Below are positions 56,401 to 64,000 of a stretch of DNA of 64,000 bases, in pieces. Every line of letters starts with the position of its first letter. Position 1 is the stretch's first letter. The translations under genes were made by a program, and so were the position numbers. This stretch comes from Chenopodium formosanum (taxonomy: Eukaryota; Streptophyta; Magnoliopsida; Caryophyllales; Amaranthaceae), in assembly GCA_024500155.1 (NCBI GenBank), contig CM044856.1:52018303-52082302 (forward strand). The letters are read 5' to 3'. The notes beneath the pieces are model-generated. The model had not been told where the DNA came from, ran no database searches, and worked only from the letters and a program-made list of their open reading frames with translations.

Positions 56401-56940
56401 TGATGAAATCTCAACACCTCCACCCCACACTACATAATGATCAAACCGATTCATATCAACCATGTCATCAAGCAAAGCAAAATTGTTTAAGGGATGAGTA
56501 TGGGAAATGGGGCTAACAAGAGACACGTCAGGGGAATTAGCCTTAACGGCATTACCTAACATCTTCTCGCGCATTGCGCGCAGCCTTAAACGGGTGAGGT
56601 GGGACAAAGGAATCCCATCCTTAACAAGCACCCGCTCGTAGTAGGGATCAAAGAAATCAAGGTAAGGCTTGCGCTGAAAAGGGTGAAAGGCACTACCCTA
56701 AGCAGGACGACTACTGCCTGACCCAGATGCAGTAGTAGGTTTCGTAGCAGTACCCATCCCGCTCGCAGCGGGGGGACTGTAAAAAGGCATAACCATTTGT
56801 ACAGGAGTGGGGGAAGAAGAACGAGAAACAGGAGGGGTATGTGCAGGGCACTCACCTGAAAGAGATGATCGGGAAGGAGAATCCGATTCAGTGGCCACTT
56901 GAGGCTCACTTATGTTTTGACTATCCAAAAAGTCGGACAT
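53452..56940 (-). pseudogene. R antisense gene: gypsy-associated protein resembling 'putative gypsy-type transposon' family, with introns
   Basis: Start ATG 56940 (MSDFLDSQNISEPQVATES), Ser/Pro-rich N-terminus, then LVKDGIPLSHLTRLRLR. A conserved core at 56154-55786 (VDLGLRFPLDPTLEKVFRAF, then ICLLWFLRFRRYLESL) is typical of the family that I believe Pfam calls Transposase_28. Introns: 55458-55551 and 54087-54231, both GT-AG on the minus strand. Exon 2 is low-complexity; exon 3 forms a coiled coil (VRDLSNALLTVEKEYQNQ and AKRDALVNEVTTLRERG) and ends IADAIRVESLAGAQ at 53452. It is antisense to R pol. Stops, for example at about 56697 and 56226, make it a pseudogene. Confidence 0.72.
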
Positions 56941-57665
56941 TATGAAATCTACAAAGACAAAAAGCCTACAAAGAGAAGAAAAGGCAGCGGGGCACCAAAA
57001 ATGAAAGATTAGTTTAGAGAGACAAGAATAATGAAGGAGTAAAGGGGAATGAACCAAGAACGCAAATACAACAACAAAAAATGGGGAAAATTTAGGCAAT
57101 GACAATTAGGGCGAATCAAGAGATACAATCTTGGGAAGAGAAACGCAAAAAGAGGCAAAATTGGGAATATACATACTACAAAAATGTACAAAGTAAGTAC
57201 CTTTAAGAGAAAAAGTTGTAGAAGCAATAGAGTAAAACAAAAATGGCGGACACAAGAACTTGAATAGAACAAAGTTCAAAATTGTAGTGAAAAAAGACAG
57301 AAGAAAAAGCAAATTAGTAAGGAAGTAAGCGCGAAAAAGAGAAAAACGAGTATGGCAGAAAATTGAGGCAAAAACGAAGGCAAAGAAAGCAGAAACTTAC
57401 CATAACAATGGAAGAACACATACGTCTGAGGAAGGAAACGAAGAGCGAGATCTTTGAAATGAAATTAAAGAGACGAAGATGAAAAAAATAAAGAAGGTAA
57501 AAAGAAGTGGGGGACACTGAAATTAAATACGGAATTAATGGGCGGTTGGGCATGGAGTAAAACCAAACCACCATGTCATTTCGGTAAAATTCAAACAGCA
57601 AGATTGGATGACCGACACGTGTCCCATTAATGCAAATTTTATTCTCGACGATAAAAAAAAAAAAT

Positions 57666-57990
57666 CTTCAGCGGGAGTGATCGAAAATCCTCTCAACATG
57701 ATCGTCATTTCTCAGACTTCAGCGAGAGTGATCGAAATTCCTTTCCGTAGAATCGTCATTTCTCAGACTTCAGCGAGAGTGATCGAAAATCCTTTTAGCA
57801 TGATCGTCATTTCTCAGACTTCAGCGGGAGTGATCGAAATTCCTCTCCGCATAATTGTTATTTCTCAGACTTCAGCGGGAGTGATCGAAATTCCTCTCAG
57901 CATGATCGTCATTTCTCAGACTTCAGCGGGAGTGATCAAAATTCCTCTCGTAGAATCGTAATTTCTCAGACTTTAGCGGGAGTGATAAAA
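57666..57990 (+). repeat. 51-bp tandem repeat, about 6.4 copies
   Basis: Units begin CTTCAGCG(G/A)GAGTGATC at 57666, 57717, 57768, 57819, 57870, 57921 and 57971: period 51, last step 50. Because 51 is a multiple of three, an open frame (57608-57961) runs through it, but it is a repeat product, not a supported gene. It lies between the antisense gene and the 3' LTR of R. Confidence 0.93.
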
Positions 57991-58345
57991 ATATCCCCCA
58001 GTAGGCAGAAAAAAAGCCACCTTTAAGCACTCAGTACTACGATAGAGTCCTTTCCAAGATTTCAACCAAACGACTCAAGTATCTGGATTGCGTCCCCTAC
58101 CTAGAGACTGGAGGGGCTAGGAGTGTGTAGGGTAATTTGGCTGGACGACCCATTGAGCCATGGCCGATAAGGATAATTTCTTAGAACAACTTGCATGAAT
58201 TATCTCATACAACCCCTTGAGGGGCTAGTTGTAGGGGATATGTCTTGCTGAGCTATTCCTTCCAGCTGAGCTCAAGATTGGAAGGTTGCGCCATAAAAAG
58301 AAGAGTCGGCATAAGTGACCTCATACCACCTCTTGAGGGGATAGT
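57991..58345 (+). other. R region before 3' LTR, with polypurine tract and a duplicate of it
   Basis: The functional tract CTTGAGGGGATAGT (58332-58345) directly precedes the LTR start TGTATAAG. A second copy, CCTTGAGGGGCTAGT, followed by TGTAGGGGATATGTCTTGCTG, lies 116 bp earlier (junction at 58230) and looks like a diverged duplicate of the tract-LTR junction. No gene. Confidence 0.6.
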
Positions 58346-58719
58346 TGTATAAGATAGCTCCCGCTGAACTTTTTCCCAACTCCTCGGGGTGTGCACTCAT
58401 TGCCGAGAGACCAACTGTGAAGGGCTCACCGGCCCGAAGGAGTCAGCTTGTAGAGCTGACCATGCTGAAATCTCCACGAAGGAGATTGTATACCTATAAA
58501 TAGAGGGCAAAGTTCAACAAAAAAGAGGTTAGGCACATAAGTTATTACACTCTCTACATCTCTCTAAGTACACTTTCTCTATCTAAACACTCTCTTACTT
58601 AAGCATCGGAGGGGGGTTCTTCGAGCCACCCCCGAGGCCAGTTTACGTGTGTTGCCTTGTCTAGGTTGTCAACGGTGCCTAGTTCACCCAGCAGAACCCT
58701 TGGATCCACACCTAGAACA
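58346..58719 (+). repeat. R 3' LTR (374 bp)
   Basis: TGTATAAGATAG ... CCTAGAACA, with TATA box CTATAAATAGAGG at 58494. Followed by GTAGT (58720-58724), the right target duplication, and then T coding sequence. Confidence 0.93.
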
Positions 58720-58724
58720 GTAGT

Positions 58725-59892
58725 ATAGTTAATTTAACAGAATTTGCACGCCATTACTTTGATAAACCCTATTCTGAATCTTTTCATGTTTATAGAAGAA
58801 AGGGCTTTTCTCTTTTGCATGCTTAACCAATATCTTCTCACTAGTGGTAGAACTAATGAGGGTTAAGCAGTTATATTAACTGTTTTGGAGAAAATTGAAT
58901 CTGGAAGGAATCTAATGCCATTAATTATTGGAGAGACTATGCTTAGTCTTGATAAATTAAAGAGAAATCCAAAAGCACCTTTTCGGGGGCTCTCTAATTT
59001 TATTACATGTAGAAAAATAATATTTTTAATTACATAAATCAAGAACATATTTTTGTATAGTAATATTAATTTATTTGCTTTAATTTTTTTTTTTTTTTGC
59101 AGATATGGCTAATGGAGAGACTAGAATTAATTAGTCCTCATGACAATGTTGAAAAAATACTCTAAATTGCTTTGTGAGGCGAAAGAAACGCTTCTCTAAG
59201 ATGGGGCACCATGAATGGAATAAAGTCTTTTCCACTTACAACTTTGCTATCAAGTGGTTCATCCCTTTGTGGAAAATAGAGAAGATGGTTGGTGTCAACA
59301 AGCAACCTTTCTATCGTCTTCCAGGCTTAACCAAGATGACTTTTTATTATCCCTGCAGGGTAAACAGATAGTACGGCCTATTTCAAACAATTCCTTCTGG
59401 GATATTTGTTGTCCCTATTAATTTCCTGTTTCACAAGAAGTAGAGAAATTTGACGCATATTGGAGCGCTAGACCTTTATGGGAAGTGATTACCCAAAAGG
59501 TTCCTCCTTCCTTACCCAATGATGTGAAAAGATGGTTTCTTAAGAAGCCTTCGAAGGACATGAAGAAAAATCAGAGTAAAACCATTGTTAAGAATCGTCT
59601 AGGTGACAAAGTGATTCCTGTTAAGGAACGCTTGGGTGAAAAGATTGAATTCAAAACACCTGTGATGCCTAAGAAGAAAGACTCTACAAAGGATAAGGGG
59701 AAAAGAAAAGTTGACACTTCAGAAACGAAGGTTTGGATAGAAAAGAATTATGGGGTCCTAGCTAAGGAAGAAACCATTTACTCTAAAATTGAATGTAGGT
59801 CCTCTAAAGGATGCCTACTAGCTAAAGTCATGGATGATGAAGAGAATTCAGAAAAAAATTGGAAAAGAGCAAAGAAAGAGAAGAAAGATTGA
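58725..59892 (+). pseudogene. T antisense gene 2, 3' half: DUF7745-like protein
   Basis: Resumes the gene split by R; the first bases ATAGTTAATTTAACAG align with S at 37810. A stop at 58863-58865 (GGG TTA AGC region) and shifts follow. The intron ends at TTTTTTTGCAG (59100). Exon 2 includes KKRFSKMGHHEWNKVF, NFAIKWFIPLWKIEKM and, in frame 59485-59892, ITQKVPPSLPNDVKRW. It then has a Lys-rich tail ending at TGA 59890. Better preserved than S in the tail. Same orientation and position relative to integrase as in S. Confidence 0.78.
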
Positions 59893-60433
59893 AGCATTGC
59901 TTAACTTCAAATTTATTAGACTTTGTTTATAAATTTAAAGTTAATTTCTTTAATTAAGCTTTTATTTAAATTCAAGCAATAATGTAATTTTATTTTATTT
60001 TATTTTACTAATGAAATTTCAGCCTTTTAATTAAATCAACTTCTTTAAATTTAATTTATTAAAGCAATGAAAACAGAAAATTTTCTTTTTCAGAAATTTT
60101 TTCGAGTACGGAAGTCGAAAATATTCCGAAAAACACCAAAATTTCCCCAGGTACTCCCGGAAGAGCGGCGCCGCCATTTTGCGGCTGCCACCGGACGTTG
60201 GCGTCTGTCGGCCGGCGACAGGTGCTGTCGCCTTGCGCTGCAGTCTATCGGCCGGCGACAGACTTCTTTCTGTGACGCTACTTTTCCGTCGAATTTCTGT
60301 CGAATTTCTTTTTATTTCTGGGATGCGAGGTTTGCGAGAATTAAAGTGGCCACAACCTGTAAAGGGTTTCCTAAGTATCCTTTCCTAAGGAATCAAGCGA
60401 AACGTAGTTCTCTTTATTGTCCTACTCAAGTAA
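59893..60433. other. Convergent region between T antisense gene 2 and integrase
   Basis: No gene. It contains the GC-rich cluster 60165-60285 (GCGGCGCCGCC, GGCCGGCGACAG twice, CTGTCGCCTTGCGC). The block GTAAAGGGTTTCCTAAGTAT, shared with S (39415-39434), follows near 60359. The frame 60067-60453 runs through the cluster and is not conserved as protein. Confidence 0.6.
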
Positions 60434-61640
60434 TTACGGGTAGTACTTTTTAAGTAGGTCAAGGTTTGTCATGTTTGAGAACTCATTGCCATCCATGTTA
60501 GTTAGTTTTTCTACACCTCCTAATAGTATTGTTTTGACAATATAGGGTTCGGACCAATTAGGCCTAAATTTGCCTTTTGGATCCAAAACATTTTTCCTTA
60601 ATGCTTTTAGCACTAAGTCTCCGACTTTGATGTTTCTCGTCTTGACCTTCTTATTAAAATGTCTATGCATACGGGTTTGATAGCAATTGGTATGATGTAG
60701 AGCTTCTAGTCTCTATTCATCAAGTAGAATTAGCTCTTCATACCTTGCTCTAGTCCATTCGACTTCATCGAGTTTACTTTGTAATGCAATGCGTAGAGAT
60801 GGTATCTCTAGCTCTACAGGTTGTACAGCATCCATTCCATAAACTAGGGAGAATGGTGTATTTCTAGTTGATGTGCAGATTGACGTGCGATAACCCCAAA
60901 GTGCGAAATGGAGTTTGTCAGGTCAATCCTTGTAATTTTCTGTCATTTTCTCGATGATAGTCTTTAGATTTTTATTAGCTGCCTCAACCGCTCCATTTGC
61001 TTGAGGTCTATAAAGGGAAGAATGATGATGTTGAATGCCATATTTTTGTAGCAATTCTTCACACTCATCTTGGAAGTGAGTTCCATTGTCACTTATCATC
61101 TCATGTGGGACTTCGTATCAACAAATGATATATCTTTCGATAAAGAGTGTTACATGTTTTGCAGTGAGTTTATCATATGATTGTGCTTCAATCCACTTTG
61201 TGAAGTAATCGATTGCTACTAGGATGAATTCGTGACCTCCTGTTCCTGGAGGGGTAATTATACCAATGATATCAATTCCTCATGTAGATAATGGCCATGG
61301 TGAAGTGTAGGTATAAAGTAGAGATGGAGGAAGATGTTGTATATTAGCATAAATTTGGCATTTAGGGCATGTTTTTACATATTAATGACAATCTCTATTC
61401 ATGGTAGTCCAATAGTACCCTTCTCGCATTATTTTTAGGACTAGCATTTTTCCATTAACATGAGTTCCACAGATGCCTTCGTGGACTATCCTCATAGCCC
61501 TTTGGGCATCCTTTTTCCCTACACATAAGAGAGCTCGGCCCTTAGGTATCCTTTTATGTAACTCGTTGTCTATGAGTACATGTTGGGAAGCTAAGAGTCT
61601 TAGTGCTCGTTTTGCTCTTTTGTCAGCGTGAGGAGGATAT
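60434..61640 (-). pseudogene. T integrase
   Basis: Close relative of S integrase. Readable on the minus strand: zinc region (VHEGICGTHVNGK, CPKCQ), GIDIIG after a stop replacing Trp, ISDNGTHF (intact here, unlike S) and AVEAANKNLK with catalytic Glu. The end LLKKYYP stops at 60434. Stops near 60720, 60927, 61120 and 61285 break it. Confidence 0.87.
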
Positions 61641-62829
61641 TATCCTTTAGTGACATAATTAAGTATAACTGTATACCACAGTTCTTCTTCTTCTTCGTCT
61701 TGGATCACTTCATCATCTTCTATGACTTGAATATAAGCCGGTTTGTGCCTTTTCTCTATGGTTAGAGGCATTTGCTCGATTTTCGAAGGAATCCTGACCA
61801 GTGAGGCTAGTCTTATCAAAGCATCAGCAAATTGGTTTTCCTCTCTAAGTATACAAGTGTATTCTACCCTTTGTAATTGATTGGTGAGAGTTTCCAGATA
61901 AGTTTGGTAAGAGGATAGACTTACACTCCTTACTTTCCATCTTTTAGAAATCTGGTTTACTATCAATGAAGAGTCTCCGAATATTGGTAATTTCTTTACT
62001 CCCAATCCTAAAGTTGTTTAAAGGCCTACCACGCATGCTTCGTATTCAGCACCGTTACTGGTAACGTCGAAATCTAGCTTTATAGAGATTGGAACATGCT
62101 CTTATTTAAGTGATACTAATAATACTCCAACACCACATCCCTTTTGGTTTAAGGCTCCATCGAAGTATAAAGTCCAAGTATCATCTTCTATGACCATCAA
62201 GTCTTCGTTTGGAAATTCATTGTCGTGTATTGGCGTTGAATCTTCTATCGGAAAATCCGCTAGGAAATCTGAGACAACGGATCCTTTGATAGCCTTTTGA
62301 GGCATGAATCTCACATTGAACTGGGCTAAATTGACTATCCACCTTGATATACGCCCATTGAGTGTAGACTTCTCGAATAGATACTTAAGTGTATACTTAA
62401 GTCTTAGCTTGGTTGTGGCCCACACTAATGCGAGGCACAATTTCTCAAGCGGTGTATACCGTACTTCATACTCGAGCATCTTTTTGCTTATATAGTAGAT
62501 TGCATTTTCTTTACCTTCTACTTCTTGTGCGAGCATAGCTCCTATGGTCTCCTTAGTGACTGTTAGGTACAACCTAAGAGGTCTCCCTAGAAGTGCTGGT
62601 GCTAATATGGGAGGATTTGCGAGATAGGATTTGATCTTTTCAAAGGCTTTTAAACACTCGTCGTCCCATATTACAGGTACATTCCTTTTGAGCTTTTTGA
62701 ATATTGGTTCGCATATCGTTCTTAATTTCGATATGAACCTACTTATATATTGCAACCGGCCAATAATGCTTAAATTTGTTTCTCGGTTTTAGGCGGTTGC
62801 ATCGACATGATCGCCTTGATCTTGGAAGG
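61640..62829 (-). pseudogene. T RT thumb and dual RNase H
   Basis: Frame 62755-62102 has the thumb (LQYISRFISKLRTI) and eroded first RNase H (LYLTVTKETIGAMLAQ, TPLEKLCLALVWAT). The start of the acquired RNase H follows (WTLYFDGALNQKGCGVGVLL), with the catalytic Asp in its usual DGA context. Frame 62005-61640 continues FGDSSLIVNQ and FADALIRLASL. A stop near 62100 and another near 62020 interrupt. About 85% alike to S by eye in conserved blocks. The palm domain expected upstream is absent because of the junction at about 62830. Confidence 0.86.
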
Positions 62830-63153
62830 GATCTTTATAAGCACAACATTTGCAACCCAATCAAGGAAGCTACAAGGCCAAATGAACCCAGCGTCTAATA
62901 GCTTTTTTACTTTGGCAGCTGCCGCCTGACTTCTCTCCTCGCCATGGTTTCTTTTCTTTTGTCGAATGGGTTTGTTTTTTGGATCCACAACTAGTTTATG
63001 GACAGCAAGATCCGGGTTGATGCCTGGCATCTCATCCACTTCAAAGGAAAAAATGTCTTTGAATTCTTTCAGCAGTTGGTGCAAGCTTGTACCCAACTTA
63101 GCAAAAGCAGTCGTCCCTACCTTAATAGTTCGCTCTGGTCGACTGTCATCCAA
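62830..63153 (-). pseudogene. RT N-terminal fragment of another Tat lineage, fused to T
   Basis: Frame 63153-62770 reads MDDSRPERTIKVGTTAFAK, then FSFEVDEMPGINPDLAVHKL, KKLLDAGFIWPCSFLDWVANVVL. After that it continues directly, in frame, into thumb sequence of the T/S type (KIKAIMSMQPPKTEKQI). The RT palm with both catalytic Asp motifs is missing between the two parts. The upstream sequence is closer in type to R-like RTs than to S. Confidence 0.75.
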
Positions 63154-63403
63154 AGGAATATCATTGTTTTCTTTAGCTGGCTTGGGAAAAAGGTCGTCTG
63201 ACCGCTCCCTGGTTAGTGATTGCTATTGCTTTTCTTTTTTGACCACCACCAGCTGATCATGTTTTCTCTTCTTGGTGGCTGATGGGGTCGGATGATCATC
63301 CTTGATATCATCAAGGTCTATTGTCTCTTTTCCCTGACCGACTACATTGCAGCAGGCTTGATGTCCGACATATAGCATTCTTGAGCCGTCTTCTGGTCCT
63401 TGT

Positions 63404-63760
63404 TTAGGGAGCTAACAATTCCATCATCCTTTTTATACTTGATGAGCATGAGAGCAGGGATGATGACGGCCTTGCACTCGTTAAGAGTGGGTCAGCCAAG
63501 GATAGATTGTAGGCTCTTAGCTCTTCGACCATCAGGAACCGGATGGTCATGTACCGACCGCTACCTTTTTGCCCCAGTCGAATGGGCAGATCAATGCGTC
63601 CAACTAGATGCACAACTCCTCCCCAAAATCCTACAAGGGGATGTGAGACATCCATTATGCTATCAAGCTTGTACTTGAGGTTGGATAGACATTTGTAATT
63701 GATGATGTCTGAGGAGCTTCCTGTGTTTATCAGGATGCGACCAACCAACTGGTTGGCCAC
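63404..63760 (-). pseudogene. Protease of the fused Tat-lineage fragment
   Basis: Frame 63760-63404: MANQLVGRILINTGSSSDII has the protease loop with Asn in place of catalytic Asp. It continues LVGFWGGVVHLVGRIDLPI and YMTIRFLMVEELRAYNLSL, then diverges where a GRPLL-type motif is expected. The region to 64000 probably continues gag on the minus strand but I recognise no motif there; 63154-63403 is linker. Confidence 0.7.
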
Positions 63761-64000
63761 TTTGCATTATATGACAACAGGATCATCATGCGGCCGATGG
63801 ACTTTTCCTCTGTCCCTTTCGGTGATGATGACTTCGGGGAAGGCGAGTGTGCTAGCTGCCTGTCCCTCTTCAACAGAATGGACCATCTTTCTCAGATGGT
63901 CCTTTGTGCCTTAGATGGTCGGGCCACCTCTGGCAAATTTGCCTACTATCGTATAGATCGGATCTTCATCCGTTTCGAAGCTAATAGCTAGTTGGGGAGT

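Larger units (their letters stand above)
17559..58719 (+). mobile_element. R: old Tat-lineage (Retand-like) retrotransposon, split by E2 and S
   Basis: R's own sequence is 17559-17828, 28034-30978 and 49993-58719. It has short LTRs (371 and 374 bp), gag and protease remnants, RT, two RNase H domains including the acquired (archaeal-like) type, and integrase. A long 3' region holds an antisense gene and tandem repeats. Dual RNase H marks the Tat branch. The perfect duplication GTAGT flanks it (17554-17558 and 58720-58724), and outside it the T gene reads as in S. The LTRs differ at roughly 13% of the first 270 bases, and coding regions are full of stops, so it is much older than its two guests. 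Confidence 0.9.
14403..64000 (-). mobile_element. T: oldest host element, Ogre/Tat-type, interrupted by U and R, incomplete
   Basis: T's own sequence is 14403-17558 and 58725-64000. On the plus strand it carries the PMD and DUF7745-like antisense genes; on the minus strand integrase and a dual RNase H closely related to those of S. No T LTR is in the window. R interrupts it at 17559-58719 with GTAGT duplicated on both sides. At about 62830 it passes into protease-RT sequence unlike that of S, so it is either chimeric or joined to a fragment of another element. Confidence 0.8.

Noticed and set aside
57608..57961. 117-codon frame with a 17-residue repeat
   Set aside because: It is the direct product of a 51-bp tandem repeat whose length is a multiple of three; no start context or homolog supports a protein.
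1..64000. Host single-copy gene
   Set aside because: Every coding region recognised belongs to a retroelement polyprotein or an element-borne accessory gene; PMD and DUF7745-like genes lie inside elements S and T.

Overview
The window is flowering-plant nuclear heterochromatin made entirely of nested LTR retrotransposons; I see no host gene. Evidence: TG...CA LTRs, primer-binding sites matching plant tRNA 3' ends, Ty3/gypsy pol domains, short (about 70 bp) GT-AG introns and AT-rich spacers. The families (Athila and the giant Ogre/Tat group) suggest a eudicot, but the species cannot be read from the sequence.

Layout, named by nesting. T is an old Ogre/Tat-type element (pol on the minus strand) that forms the base. 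U, a plus-strand relative, sits in T's plant-mobile-domain (PMD) gene; only U's 3' end and 3' LTR (to 14402) are in the window, and U is itself cut by Athila element E1 (minus strand, 1-12222, running off the left edge). R, an old Tat-type element (17559-58719, plus strand, 5-bp target duplication GTAGT), is inserted in T's second antisense gene. R's 5' LTR contains Athila element E2 (17829-28028, minus strand, duplication GGTTC), and R's RNase H region contains Ogre-type element S (30979-49987, minus strand, 19.0 kb, duplication CCAAT). Beyond R, T resumes at 58725 and changes at about 62830 into pol sequence of another Tat lineage.

Relative ages agree with the nesting. From short stretches counted by eye, R's LTRs differ at roughly one base in eight, S and E1 LTRs at about one in twenty, and E2 LTRs at about one in fifty. 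Nearly every coding region carries stops or frameshifts, so most are annotated as pseudogenes.

Two points stand out. First, the Athila elements carry arrays of a perfect 14-bp palindrome, CGCCCGRTCGGGCG, both in the LTR upstream of the TATA region and again upstream of the env-position ORF, with start-to-start distances of almost only 19-21 or 41-47 bp. The Ogre elements carry a different GC-rich set built on GGCGCC/AGCGCC in matching places. Second, S and T both carry two adjacent intron-containing genes (a PMD protein and a DUF7745-like protein) antisense to pol, each with its own TATA-like promoter; R carries a different antisense gene, also with introns. E2 is the youngest element although it has no reverse transcriptase, RNase H or integrase.
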